NCBI GenBank assembly: GCA_036389255.1
Contig: DASVQI010000021.1
Location: forward strand, 31,635-95,634
From: JACVRN01 sp036389255
GTDB taxonomy: Bacteria; Acidobacteriota; Blastocatellia; Pyrinomonadales; Pyrinomonadaceae
DNA length: 64,000 bases
Direction of reading: 5' to 3'
Below are positions 41,939 to 51,815 of this stretch, piece by piece. The stretch's first letter is position 1. Each line of letters starts with the position of its first letter. Both the position numbers and the translations under genes were made by a program. The notes under the pieces are model-generated. The model was not told the origin of the DNA and did not search any database. It saw only the letters and a program-made list of their open reading frames with translations.

Positions 41939-44371
41939 ATGAAAACCCTCCGGCAAGATTTGAAATACGCTGCCCGCATGATGTGGAAGAGCCCCGGCTT
42001 CACCTTCATAGCCGTGCTGGCGCTGGCGCTCGGCATAGGCGCGAACACCGCAATCTTCAGCGCCGTCAATACACTGATACTGCGCCCCCTGCCCTACCGC
42101 GATTCCGAGCGGCTGGTGACTGTCTGGGAGTTCAATCGTCCTGAGAACCGGCATCAGAACGTCATCAATCCCGGCAACTTCATGGACTGGCGCGACCAGA
42201 GCCGCAGCTTTGAAGGAATGGCCGCCTTTGTGGATTTCAGAACAAACCTGACGGGCGATGCGGAGCCACTAGAGGTTCCGGCTCAGGCAGCGACCGCGAA
42301 TCTCTTTCAGGTGCTAGGCGTAGAGCCAATCAAGGGCCGCAGCTTCACGGAAGAGGATGCAGCGTCGGACGCGAACCCCGTCATCATCGGTTATAACCTC
42401 TGGCGCACGCGCTTTGGCTCCGACCCGAAAATAGTCGGGCGAAGGATTACTCTGAGCGGCAAAGAGTCAACGGTCGTGGGCGTCCTGCCCGCAGGCTTTC
42501 AGTGGTTCATCAAGAAGGGCTCTTTGACGGGCAAGCCCGCAGAGCTTTGGTTCCCCGTCAGATTTACCGAGGCCGAGCGAGTACGCAAGGGACGCGCTTG
42601 GTCTGCCGTCGCCAGACTGAAACCGGGCGTGACGGTCGAGCAGGCGCAGACGGAGATGAACACCATCGGCGCGCGGCTTGAGCAGCAGTATGCGTCATTC
42701 AACACGGGCTGGGGCGTTGACGTTGTGCCCTTGCGCGAGCAGTTCGTGGGAGAGATACGCCCTGCGCTCTGGATACTGCTCGGGGCCGTAGGCTTTGTGC
42801 TGCTGATTGCCTGCGCCAACGTCGCCAACCTCCTGCTGGCTAGAGCCGCAGCGCGTCACAGGGAGATGGCCATTCGCATAGCACTCGGCGCAAACCGCAT
42901 GCGCGTCGTGCGACAGCTTCTGACCGAAAGCATATTGCTCTCGGTGCTGGGCGGCGCGCTCGGGCTTATGCTCGCGTGGTGGGGCATAGAGATTCTGCTG
43001 GCCTTCAGCCCGCGCGACCTAGTGACGCTGGATAAGATAAGCATCAACGTGACGGTGCTGGCCTTCACCACGGCCGTCTCTTTCCTGACCGGAATCGTCT
43101 TCGGCATAGTGCCCGCGATTGAAGCGACCCGTCTCAACACGAGCGAGATGCTGAAGGAGGGAAGCAAGAGCATCGGAGGCAGCCCGCGCGCAAGGCGATT
43201 GAGCAGCGCCTTCGTCATAGCTCAGATTGCGCTCTCTCTAGTCCTGCTGGTGGGCGCGGGCCTCATGGTCAAGAGCCTCGTGCGGCTTCAGTCCGTCAAT
43301 CCCGGCTTCGACCCGGAGAACGTGCTGACGGTGCGCGTCATTCTTCCCGAGAGCAAATACAAGGAGGACGCTCAGGTCGTAAGCTTCTTCAAGCAGGCGG
43401 TCGAGCGGATAGAAGCTCTGCCGGGAGTTAAGTCGGCGGGGGCCGTCAGCTTCCTGCCCTTCACGGGACTCGCCGCAGCCACCGACTTCAAGATAGAGGG
43501 AAGGCCGGAGCCTCTGCCGGGACAGGATTTGGGCACAGAGGTTCGCGTGTCTGACGAGCATTACTTTCGCACGATGGGCATACCCCTGCTGCGCGGTCGC
43601 ACCTTCGGCGCGCAGGAGCAGACGGAGGCCCGCCACGTAGTCGTCATCAACGAAACCCTAGCGCGTCAATACTTCCCCGGCGAAGACCCAATCGGAAAGC
43701 GCCTGACCATAGACATGATGGACGACCCCGTGCCGTCCGAGATAATCGGCATCGTCGGGGACGTCAAACACCTCAGCCTCGATAGCGAGACGCGCGCCAT
43801 GGTCTACTGGCCGCACCCTGAGCTGGCCTATTCGGGAATGACCATCGTCGTGCGAACCACCGGCGACCCGTCGCAACTGGCCGCAGCCGTGCAGAGGGAG
43901 ATTCAGACGATTGACCCGAATCAGCCTGTCTCGGACGTTCGCACCATGAACCAGTGGCTGAGCGAATCGGTCGCACGCGCCCGCTTCAACACGCTGCTGC
44001 TGGGGCTCTTCTCCGCGCTGGCGCTCTTGCTGGCGGCGGTCGGAATCTTCGGCGTCATCAATTATTCGGTGACGCAGCGCACGCACGAGATAGGCATCCG
44101 CATGGCTCTGGGCGCGAGCGCGCAGGACATACTGAAGATGGTCGTGGGGCAGGGAATGGTGCTTGCGCTGGTAGGCGTCTGCCTAGGACTCGCGGCATCC
44201 TTCCTGCTGACGCGAGCCATGTCCAGCCTGCTCTTTAACGTCAGCGCGACAGACCCTGTGACTTTCGTCTTCATCTCGCTGCTGCTGGTGGCCGTGACGC
44301 TTCTGGCCTGCTACATCCCGGCGCGCAGGGCCACTCGCGTAGACCCCATGACGGCGCTTCGTTACGAATGA
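41939..44371 (+). CDS. ADOP permease 2 (MacB/FtsX-like)
   Basis: An 810-residue homologue of its neighbours, starting 10 nt after ADOP 1. Two FtsX-type four-helix halves with intervening MacB-like periplasmic domains; helix-rich blocks FVLLIACANVANLLLARAAA and IGIFGVINYSVTQRTHEIGIRMALGASAQ are well conserved. A run of about 40 nt in the second helix region (from 42793) is nearly identical to ADOP 6, although more overall protein similarity appears shared with ADOP 1, suggesting gene conversion. It ends ARRATRVDPMTALRYE. Confidence 0.92.
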   Translation: MKTLRQDLKYAARMMWKSPGFTFIAVLALALGIGANTAIFSAVNTLILRPLPYRDSERLVTVWEFNRPENRHQNVINPGNFMDWRDQSRSFEGMAAFVDFRTNLTGDAEPLEVPAQAATANLFQVLGVEPIKGRSFTEEDAASDANPVIIGYNLWRTRFGSDPKIVGRRITLSGKESTVVGVLPAGFQWFIKKGSLTGKPAELWFPVRFTEAERVRKGRAWSAVARLKPGVTVEQAQTEMNTIGARLEQQYASFNTGWGVDVVPLREQFVGEIRPALWILLGAVGFVLLIACANVANLLLARAAARHREMAIRIALGANRMRVVRQLLTESILLSVLGGALGLMLAWWGIEILLAFSPRDLVTLDKISINVTVLAFTTAVSFLTGIVFGIVPAIEATRLNTSEMLKEGSKSIGGSPRARRLSSAFVIAQIALSLVLLVGAGLMVKSLVRLQSVNPGFDPENVLTVRVILPESKYKEDAQVVSFFKQAVERIEALPGVKSAGAVSFLPFTGLAAATDFKIEGRPEPLPGQDLGTEVRVSDEHYFRTMGIPLLRGRTFGAQEQTEARHVVVINETLARQYFPGEDPIGKRLTIDMMDDPVPSEIIGIVGDVKHLSLDSETRAMVYWPHPELAYSGMTIVVRTTGDPSQLAAAVQREIQTIDPNQPVSDVRTMNQWLSESVARARFNTLLLGLFSALALLLAAVGIFGVINYSVTQRTHEIGIRMALGASAQDILKMVVGQGMVLALVGVCLGLAASFLLTRAMSSLLFNVSATDPVTFVFISLLLVAVTLLACYIPARRATRVDPMTALRYE

Positions 44372-44385
44372 GAGGAGGAAAGGCA

Positions 44386-46806
44386 ATGGGAACATTCTGG
44401 CAGGACTGGCGCTACGGCACGCGCATGCTCCGCAGGAAACCGGCTCTGACGCTTGTCATAGTGCTCACGCTGGGCGTCAGCATAGGCATCAACACGGCTG
44501 TCTTCAGCGTCGTTTATGCCGCTCTCATGCGCCCTCTGCCTTTCAAGAGCGCCGAGCAATTGATGGTCGTGCTGGCTGAGAATAAGCGGGGCGGCGGCGC
44601 GGGCGACGTGAGAGGCGCTGCCCCCGCAGACTTTGTTGACTGGCGCAAAGACAGCCGGTCGTTCGAGGCGCTGGCCGCTTTCACAGGCGGCAGCCTTGTG
44701 CTGAACAACGCGGACGCGCCCGAAATGCTTTCAGGGATACGCGTCTCTGACGACTATTTCCGTGTGCTTGGCGTGCCCGCGCTCATGGGGCGCACTCTGG
44801 CTCCTGAAGAGTTCGTTGAAGGCGGAAGCCGCGCCGTGGTGTTGAGCTATAGAGTCTGGCAACGGCGCTTTGGCGGCGACCCGAACGTGCTTGGGAAGAC
44901 TATGCCGCTCGTGGGAGGCGGAAGCGCAACGATTGTCGGCGTGATGCCTGAAGATTTTAAGTACCCGTCTTATGCTGACATCTGGACGGCGCTGCCGCGC
45001 GAGAGCGGCGAGTTGCAGCAGCGCGGCAGCCGCTACTTCACAGTCATAGGCCGACTCAAAGAAGGCGTCACGCAGAGGCAGGCGCAGGAAGAGATGAGTG
45101 CGGTTGCCGGACGACTGGCCCAAGCTTACCCGCAATCAAACGCAGACTGGGGCGTGCGCCTGATGCCGCTCAGAGAGACTCTGATTGGAAAGGCTCGCAA
45201 GCCGCTTCTGATACTCTTCGGCGCTGTCCTTTTTGTGCTGGCGATAGCGTGCGCCAACGTCGCAAACCTGCTGCTGGCGCGCGCGACGGCCCGCTACAAG
45301 GAGATAGCCATACGCGCTGCGCTTGGCGCGTCACGTTGGCGCGTCATACGTCAACTGCTGGTCGAGAGCGTGTTGCTGGCGCTGGTGGGCGGCGGGCTTG
45401 GAGTCCTGCTGGCGTTCTGGGGCGTTGACCTTGTGCTGGCGCTGGTGCCTGAAGAGCTGCGCTTTGCGCGCCTGGATGAAGCTCGCGTGGACTGGGCCGT
45501 ACTGACCTTCACTCTATGCGTCTCGCTGCTGACTGGAATCATCACGGGGCTGCTGCCGGGACTGAGAGCTTCGCGGCCCGACCTGACCGAAGCATTGAAG
45601 GAGGCCGGAAAAGGCGCTACTTCAGGCTGGAAGCTTCGCCGCCTGCGCGGGCTTCTGGTAGTCGCGGAGGTTGCCGTCACAATCGTACTGCTAGTGGGCG
45701 CAGGACTGCTCGTAAGAAACTTCGCGCGGCTGCAACGCATGGAGCCCGGCTTCGACCCGCAGAACCTGTTGACGATGCAGGTGGCCGCCCCGCGCCGCCT
45801 GTACGGGGAGCCGGAGCAGCGCGCAGCCTATTACAAACAGATGCAGGAGCGGCTGTCACAGCTTCCGGGCGTGCGCGCTGCTGCCGCGACTTCAAACCTG
45901 CCTCTGGACTGGGTGCTGAACTTCTCCTTTGACGTAGAGGGACGCCCGAAGAGTCCCAACGATTCACCGCAGGCCGATTACAGCTCCGTCAGTCCGAACT
46001 ACTTCGACGCGATGGGAATTGCCCTGCGCTCAGGCCGAAAGTTTACGGAGCAGGACAGGCTCGGCTCACCCGACGTGGTAATCATCAGCGAGACTATGGC
46101 GCGTCGCGTCTTCCCCGGCGAAGACCCGCTCGGCAAACGTCTCTTGCTTAACTTTCTGGAGCAGCGCGTCTCATTGGAGATAGTCGGCGTCGTGGCAGAT
46201 GTCAGGCAGGACGTTGCGGAAAAGTCCAACCTTCATATTTACGACACCAACCTACAGCGCCCGTGGCTCTCTACCGCGTTCGTGGTGCGCGCCGACAGTA
46301 ACCCGCAAAGCCTTACGCAGGCCGTGCAGCGAGCTATACGAGAGGTAGACCCGAACCGCGTGGCTTCCGACGTGAAGACTATGGAGCAGTTGATGTCGGA
46401 GTCCGTCAGCCAGCCGCGCTTCTATACGCAGCTTTTGAGCCTCTTCGCGGCGCTGGCCCTGCTGCTCGCAGCCGTAGGCATCTACGGCCTTATGAGCTTC
46501 GCCGTCACACAGCGCACGCATGAGATTGGGATACGCATAGCCTTGGGCGCGCGCGCCGGTCACGTGGTGCGTATGGTGGTCAGGCAGGGTATGAGCCTTG
46601 TCATGGCCGGTGTCGTCCTCGGGCTGGCGGCAGCATTCGTGCTGACCAGACTGATGCAGAGTCTGCTGTTCGAGGTGAGCGCGTCAGACCCCTTGACCTT
46701 CATCTTCGTGGCTCTGCTGCTGGCATTCGTGGCCTTCATAGCCTGTTACCTGCCCGCGCGCAGGGCCACTCGCGTAGACCCCATGACGGCGCTTCGTTAC
46801 GAGTGA
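44386..46806 (+). CDS. ADOP permease 3 (MacB/FtsX-like)
   Basis: An 806-residue permease. AGGAGGAAAGG precedes ATG 44386; the in-frame ATG at 44368 overlaps the previous stop and is less likely. Its N-terminal helix (LTLVIVLTLGVSIGINTAVFSVVYAAL) departs from the ALALGIGANTAIF consensus of the other six, and its first periplasmic domain carries a Gly-rich start (NKRGGGAGDVRGAAPADF). It is the most divergent of the array and may have a different substrate or be an older copy. C-terminus PARRATRVDPMTALRYE as in ADOP 1 and 2. Confidence 0.92.
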   Translation: MGTFWQDWRYGTRMLRRKPALTLVIVLTLGVSIGINTAVFSVVYAALMRPLPFKSAEQLMVVLAENKRGGGAGDVRGAAPADFVDWRKDSRSFEALAAFTGGSLVLNNADAPEMLSGIRVSDDYFRVLGVPALMGRTLAPEEFVEGGSRAVVLSYRVWQRRFGGDPNVLGKTMPLVGGGSATIVGVMPEDFKYPSYADIWTALPRESGELQQRGSRYFTVIGRLKEGVTQRQAQEEMSAVAGRLAQAYPQSNADWGVRLMPLRETLIGKARKPLLILFGAVLFVLAIACANVANLLLARATARYKEIAIRAALGASRWRVIRQLLVESVLLALVGGGLGVLLAFWGVDLVLALVPEELRFARLDEARVDWAVLTFTLCVSLLTGIITGLLPGLRASRPDLTEALKEAGKGATSGWKLRRLRGLLVVAEVAVTIVLLVGAGLLVRNFARLQRMEPGFDPQNLLTMQVAAPRRLYGEPEQRAAYYKQMQERLSQLPGVRAAAATSNLPLDWVLNFSFDVEGRPKSPNDSPQADYSSVSPNYFDAMGIALRSGRKFTEQDRLGSPDVVIISETMARRVFPGEDPLGKRLLLNFLEQRVSLEIVGVVADVRQDVAEKSNLHIYDTNLQRPWLSTAFVVRADSNPQSLTQAVQRAIREVDPNRVASDVKTMEQLMSESVSQPRFYTQLLSLFAALALLLAAVGIYGLMSFAVTQRTHEIGIRIALGARAGHVVRMVVRQGMSLVMAGVVLGLAAAFVLTRLMQSLLFEVSASDPLTFIFVALLLAFVAFIACYLPARRATRVDPMTALRYE

Positions 46807-46845
46807 CGCGGCCCCGTTGACAGCTTAAAGAAGGAGAGTGAAAAG

Positions 46846-49269
46846 GTGGGAATACTCTGGCAAGACCTGCGTTACGGGTTTCGCATGCTGACTAAGAATC
46901 CCGGCTTTACCATCGTGGCGGTGCTGGCGATTGCGCTGGGCATCGGCGCTAACACCACGATGTTCAGCACCGTCAACGCGCTGATACTGCGCCCCTTCTC
47001 CTTCGACAATCAGGACAGGCTGATAATGATTTGGGAGCGCACGCAGGATACCGGCGTCAAGCGAGGCTCCGTCGCTCCCGGCAACTTCGCGGACTGGCGC
47101 GACCAGAGCCGCAGCTTTGAAGAGATAGCGGCCGTTCACAAGCGGGCCTTCAACCTGACGGAAGGCGACCAGCCCGAGCGAGTCTCGGGCGCGCGAGTCT
47201 CTCCCAGATTCTTTGCCGCGCTCAACGTCCGCGCCGCGCGCGGGCGAGTCTTCACCGACGAAGAGGGACAGACGGGCCACGAGCAGGTGGCGCTCATCAA
47301 AGAGAGCCTCTGGGAGCGGCGCTACGCCTCCGACCCGAACGTGGTCGGGCGACAGATAATGGTTGACGGCAGGAGCTTCACGGTCGTAGGCATCCTTCCG
47401 AAAGAGTTCAACTTTCCCGTCAACGGGAGCGAGATTTGGACGCCTCTCGCCTTCGATGCGAAGGAGCAGGGCCAGCGTGCCAGTCGTTACCTTGAAGTCA
47501 TAGCACGCCTGAAGCCGGGCGTGAGCCGCGAGCAGGCACAGGCCGAGATTGAAAGCATCGCAGAGCGCGCGGCGCAGCAGTTCCCGGACACCAACACCGG
47601 AAGGTCTGCTTTTATCGAAGGGCTCAACGAGAGCTACACGCGCGGCTCTCGCATCTACCTGAACGTGCTGATGGGAGCGGTCGTCTTCGTGCTGTTGATA
47701 GCCTGCGCCAACGTCGCCAATCTTCTGCTCGTGCGCTCTACCTCAAGGCAGAAGGAGATTGCGGTTCGCATGGCTCTGGGCGGCAGCCGTTGGCGATTGA
47801 TTAGACAGCTTCTGACCGAAAGCATTCTGCTCGCGCTGGTAGGCGGCGGCCTCGGCCTTCTGTTCTCCGTCTGGGGGATAGAATTTATCAAGGGGGGCAT
47901 CCCTCCCGGCTTCACTCAATACATCCCCGGCTGGGAAAAGATGCGGCTGGACACTCCGGTCATGCTCTTTACGCTGGTCGTGACGATTCTGACGGGCGCG
48001 GTCTTCGGCCTCGCGCCCGCGCTGCAAGCCACGCGACTCAACCTCAACGAATCTCTGAAGGAGAGCGGCAAGGGCACGTCCGGCGGCGCGAGCCGCAACC
48101 GCCTGCGAAGCCTTCTGGTCGTCTCGGAAGTCGCGCTTTCGCTCGTGCTGCTCGTGGGCGCGGGGCTCATGATTAGAAGCTTCGTGCAGCTCATACGCTC
48201 AGACCTCGGCATCAACGCCAGCAACGTCCTGACGATGGAGCTTTCCATTCCACGCGTCAAATATCCTGAAGAGCAGCAGCGCGTAAACTTCTATCAGGAG
48301 CTTGTGGGGCGCGTGCGTAGCCTGCCCGGCGTCACACAAGCCGCCGCAGCCAACTTCGTCCCGATGGGTCGAAGCAGCTCTTCCGTCAACTTCCGCGTTG
48401 ACGGCCAGCCCGTCCCGCTCAAGGGCAAAGAGCCTCTGGCGGATTATCGAGTAGTCACGCCCGACTACTTCGAGGCCATAGGCACGCCGCTACGGCAGGG
48501 ACGCGTCTTCACGGAGCAGGACAAGAAGGGCTCGCCCTTGGTCGTCGTCATCAGCGAGCAACTGGCGCGGCGTTACTTTCCCGCAGGCGACGCCCTTGGC
48601 AAGCGGCTTGTTATAAGCGAAGAGGAAGGCCCGCTTGAGATTGTCGGCATAGCGGCGGACATGAAGAACGAAGACCTTGACGAAGAGCCTGAGGTGACCG
48701 CCTACCGTCCCTTCATGCAGGAGCCGTGGTGGTCTATGGCGCTGGTGGTTCGCACCAACGCGGAGCCCACGCAGCTTGCCCAGTCTATACGCAACGAGGT
48801 GCGCTCCATAGACCCTGAGCAGCCCGTCTACAACATCAAGACCATGGAGCAGGTCGTGGACGAGTCCATCTCCGCGAAGCGGCTGGCGATGGTGATGCTG
48901 GGCTTCTTCGCCTTCGGTGCTCTGCTGCTGGCGGCCATAGGCATCTACGCCGTGATGTCTTACTCGGTCACGTCCCGCTCGCACGAGATAGGCATCCGCA
49001 TGGCCCTCGGCGCGCAGCCCGGCGACATCCTGCGGCTCATTATCAGGCAGGGATTGATGCTGACGCTGATAGGCGTCTGCCTCGGTCTGGCGGGAGCCTT
49101 CGCGCTGACGCGGGCCATGACGGAGATACTTTACGGCGTTGAGGCCACAGACCCCCTGACCTTCGGCGGCATCTCGCTGCTGCTCTCGCTGGTTGCGTTT
49201 GCGGCCTGCTACATCCCGGCGCGCAGGGCCACTCGCGTAGACCCCATGATTGCGCTTCGCTACGAATGA
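46846..49269 (+). CDS. ADOP permease 4 (MacB/FtsX-like)
   Basis: An 807-residue permease with a GTG start at 46846, preceded by AAGGAGAGTG. Standard architecture with GILWQDLRYGFRMLTKNPGFT at the N-terminus. It lacks the usual VTQRTHEIG near the C-terminal helices, reading VTSRSHEIG instead, and ends DPMIALRYE, shared with ADOP 5. It follows ADOP 3 by 39 nt, a wider gap than most in the array. Shares two-half FtsX topology with the rest; no ATPase. Confidence 0.92.
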   Translation: MGILWQDLRYGFRMLTKNPGFTIVAVLAIALGIGANTTMFSTVNALILRPFSFDNQDRLIMIWERTQDTGVKRGSVAPGNFADWRDQSRSFEEIAAVHKRAFNLTEGDQPERVSGARVSPRFFAALNVRAARGRVFTDEEGQTGHEQVALIKESLWERRYASDPNVVGRQIMVDGRSFTVVGILPKEFNFPVNGSEIWTPLAFDAKEQGQRASRYLEVIARLKPGVSREQAQAEIESIAERAAQQFPDTNTGRSAFIEGLNESYTRGSRIYLNVLMGAVVFVLLIACANVANLLLVRSTSRQKEIAVRMALGGSRWRLIRQLLTESILLALVGGGLGLLFSVWGIEFIKGGIPPGFTQYIPGWEKMRLDTPVMLFTLVVTILTGAVFGLAPALQATRLNLNESLKESGKGTSGGASRNRLRSLLVVSEVALSLVLLVGAGLMIRSFVQLIRSDLGINASNVLTMELSIPRVKYPEEQQRVNFYQELVGRVRSLPGVTQAAAANFVPMGRSSSSVNFRVDGQPVPLKGKEPLADYRVVTPDYFEAIGTPLRQGRVFTEQDKKGSPLVVVISEQLARRYFPAGDALGKRLVISEEEGPLEIVGIAADMKNEDLDEEPEVTAYRPFMQEPWWSMALVVRTNAEPTQLAQSIRNEVRSIDPEQPVYNIKTMEQVVDESISAKRLAMVMLGFFAFGALLLAAIGIYAVMSYSVTSRSHEIGIRMALGAQPGDILRLIIRQGLMLTLIGVCLGLAGAFALTRAMTEILYGVEATDPLTFGGISLLLSLVAFAACYIPARRATRVDPMIALRYE

Positions 49270-49284
49270 GGAGGATTCTTTCTG

Positions 49285-51783
49285 ATGGGAAATCTACTTC
49301 AGGACTTACGCTTCGGCGTGCGAATGCTCTTAAAGCATCCTGGCTTCACTCTCATAGCAGTTATGACGCTGGCGCTCGGCATAGGCGCGAACACCGCCAT
49401 CTTCAGCATAGTCAACGCCGTGCTCTTAAGGCAGCTCCCTTACCCTGAGCCGAGCCGCCTTGTGATGCTCTGGTCAACGATGCAGTCGCAGGGCGTCTCT
49501 ACATCAGGAAGCTCTCTGCCTGACTACCGCGAGTGGCGCGACCAGAATACAGTCTTCGAAGGATTAGCGGGCTTCTACTTCGGTGACTTTAATCTCTCCG
49601 GCGCGAGCCAGGAGCCGGAGCGGGTGCAGGGCGGGCGCGTCACAGCGAATCTCTTTCAGGTGCTGGGAGTCTCTCCGGCGATGGGGCGCGGCTTTCTGCC
49701 TGAAGAAGAGAAGTGGGGCAGTAATCGCGTCGCGCTGCTGAGTTATGAGCTGTGGCAGCGTCGCTACAACTCAGACCCAGGCATAGTCGGCCGGGCCATC
49801 ACAATCGGGGGCGTGCCTTACACGGTCGTAGGCGTGATGCCAAAGGGCATGCCTTTCTTTGACAACCAGCCGAAGCCTGAACTCTGGACGCCCATCTCAT
49901 TTCCGGCGGGCGACAACATGGATTCGCGCAACAACTACTTCGTCAATCTTGTGGGCCGTCTCAAGCCGGGCGTAAGCGTAGAGCAGGCGCAGGCCGAAGT
50001 GACGACAATCGCAAACCGTATACAGGAGAAGTCGGAAGAGAAAGTGCTTGGCGGGCTTGTTGTGCCTTTGAGAGAACAACTGGTCGGAGACGTGCGGCCC
50101 ATGCTGCTGGTGCTGCTGGGTGCTGTTGCTTTCGTTCTACTGGTAGCCTGCGTCAACGTGGCGAACCTGCTGCTGGCGCGTGCAACTTCAAGGGAAAGAG
50201 AGTTGGCCATTCGCGCAAGCCTTGGCGCGAGCCGCCGCAGGATAATCCGGCAACTGGCGGTGGAGAGTCTTCCGCTCGGACTGATGGGAAGCGTCGCGGG
50301 GCTGCTGCTCGCAGTATGGGGCATAGACCTGCTGGCTTCGCTACTTCCTGCAACGCTGCCGCGCCATAACTCCATCACGATTGACCTGCCGGTGCTGCTC
50401 TTTACGCTGCTCATCTCGCTGTTGACGGCGCTCATCTTCGGCCTGCTTCCGGCGTTTCAGGTGGCCAAGGCGGACGTGCAGACTGCGCTCAACGAAGGCG
50501 GCAGAAGCGGGAAGCAGGGGCGCAGGCAGGGAAGGCTTCGCGGCATACTGATAGCTTCGGAGATGGCGCTCGCTCTGGTTCTCTTAATAGGCGCGGGCCT
50601 GATGATAGAGAGCTTCTTAAAGCTTAAGCGCGTTGACGCAGGCTTCTCCGCTCAGAACGTCCTGACGATGCGCATAGCTCTGCCTAGTGCCAAGTACCCT
50701 GAAGCGGAAAGCGTGAATGACCCTCCGCCGGCTGGCCTCGGTTTCTATGAGCGTTTCCTTGGGCGTATCAAGACCTTGCCGGGCGTGGAGGCCGCCGGAG
50801 TATCTACCAGTCTGCCGCTCGGAGCGGGCAACACTTGGGGAAAGCTTTTCAGTATAGAAGGCCGCCCGATACCAGCCTCCATAGGTGAAGTGCCTATAGT
50901 GAACTTCGCCATGGTCAGCCCCGAATATCTGAGCGCCATGAGAATCAACGTGCAGCGCGGGCGCGCATTCAACGAGTACGACACGGAGAAATCTCAGCAG
51001 GTGGCCATCATCAGCGAGACTACTGCGCGAAAGCATTTTCAAGGCGAAGACCCGCTTGGCAAGACTGTCTGGATGGGGCCGCCCGAAAGCCTCATGCCGC
51101 CCGAACTGCTGAAAGCCGTGGGACAGTTCGAGCGCCGCACGGTGATAGGCGTTGTGCCGGACGTTAAAGGCTCCAGTCTGGCAGCCGCGTCAGAGGCTAT
51201 GGTCTACGTGCCTTATACCCAGAGCCGTAGAGAGGGATGGAGCAATGCCATGATGCTGGCCGTGCGCACCGCCTCGTCTCCTGAGAGCATGGTGGCCAGC
51301 ATACGCAAAGAGGTCTACGCGCTTGACCCTGACCAGCCCGTCTCGGACGTGATGACGATGGAAGAGCGGCTCAACCAATCGCTCTCGCAGCCGCGCTTCA
51401 GCGCAGTCCTGCTCGGGCTCTTCGCGCTGGTCGCGCTCGTGCTGGCGGCTGTAGGCATCTACGGCGTCATCAGCTATTCGGTCACTCAGCGCACGCACGA
51501 GATAGGAGTCCGCATGGCTCTGGGCGCTAGCACGCAGGACATAATGAAGATGGTCGTGGGGCAGGGGATGATGCTGACTTTGATAGGAGTAGGCGTCGGC
51601 CTTGTCGCGTCATTTCTGCTGACGCGCTTTTTGGCGAGCCTGCTGTTCGAGGTGAGCAGCTTCGACCCTCTGACGTACGCTGGCGTCTCGCTGCTGCTCG
51701 TCGTCATAGCGTTCATAGCCTGTTACATCCCGGCACGTCGCGCCACTCGCGTTGACCCTATGATTGCTCTCAGGTACGAGTGA
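49285..51783 (+). CDS. ADOP permease 5 (MacB/FtsX-like), longest copy
   Basis: At 832 residues it is the longest of the seven, owing to small insertions in the second periplasmic domain (AESVNDPPPAGLGFYERF and WMGPPESLMPPELLKAVGQ). Other features are normal: NLLQDLRFGVRMLLKHPGFT, ALALVLLIGAGLMIESFLKL, and DPMIALRYE at the end. A 59-nt stretch (51451-51509) encoding the GIYGVISYSVTQRTHEIGV helix loop is identical to ADOP 6 (55146-55204). GAGGA lies upstream of ATG 49285. It precedes the SDYE-repeat gene. Confidence 0.92.
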   Translation: MGNLLQDLRFGVRMLLKHPGFTLIAVMTLALGIGANTAIFSIVNAVLLRQLPYPEPSRLVMLWSTMQSQGVSTSGSSLPDYREWRDQNTVFEGLAGFYFGDFNLSGASQEPERVQGGRVTANLFQVLGVSPAMGRGFLPEEEKWGSNRVALLSYELWQRRYNSDPGIVGRAITIGGVPYTVVGVMPKGMPFFDNQPKPELWTPISFPAGDNMDSRNNYFVNLVGRLKPGVSVEQAQAEVTTIANRIQEKSEEKVLGGLVVPLREQLVGDVRPMLLVLLGAVAFVLLVACVNVANLLLARATSRERELAIRASLGASRRRIIRQLAVESLPLGLMGSVAGLLLAVWGIDLLASLLPATLPRHNSITIDLPVLLFTLLISLLTALIFGLLPAFQVAKADVQTALNEGGRSGKQGRRQGRLRGILIASEMALALVLLIGAGLMIESFLKLKRVDAGFSAQNVLTMRIALPSAKYPEAESVNDPPPAGLGFYERFLGRIKTLPGVEAAGVSTSLPLGAGNTWGKLFSIEGRPIPASIGEVPIVNFAMVSPEYLSAMRINVQRGRAFNEYDTEKSQQVAIISETTARKHFQGEDPLGKTVWMGPPESLMPPELLKAVGQFERRTVIGVVPDVKGSSLAAASEAMVYVPYTQSRREGWSNAMMLAVRTASSPESMVASIRKEVYALDPDQPVSDVMTMEERLNQSLSQPRFSAVLLGLFALVALVLAAVGIYGVISYSVTQRTHEIGVRMALGASTQDIMKMVVGQGMMLTLIGVGVGLVASFLLTRFLASLLFEVSSFDPLTYAGVSLLLVVIAFIACYIPARRATRVDPMIALRYE

Positions 51784-51815
51784 CGGGCCTGACAACTTAA
51801 AGGACGGAGGCTTAT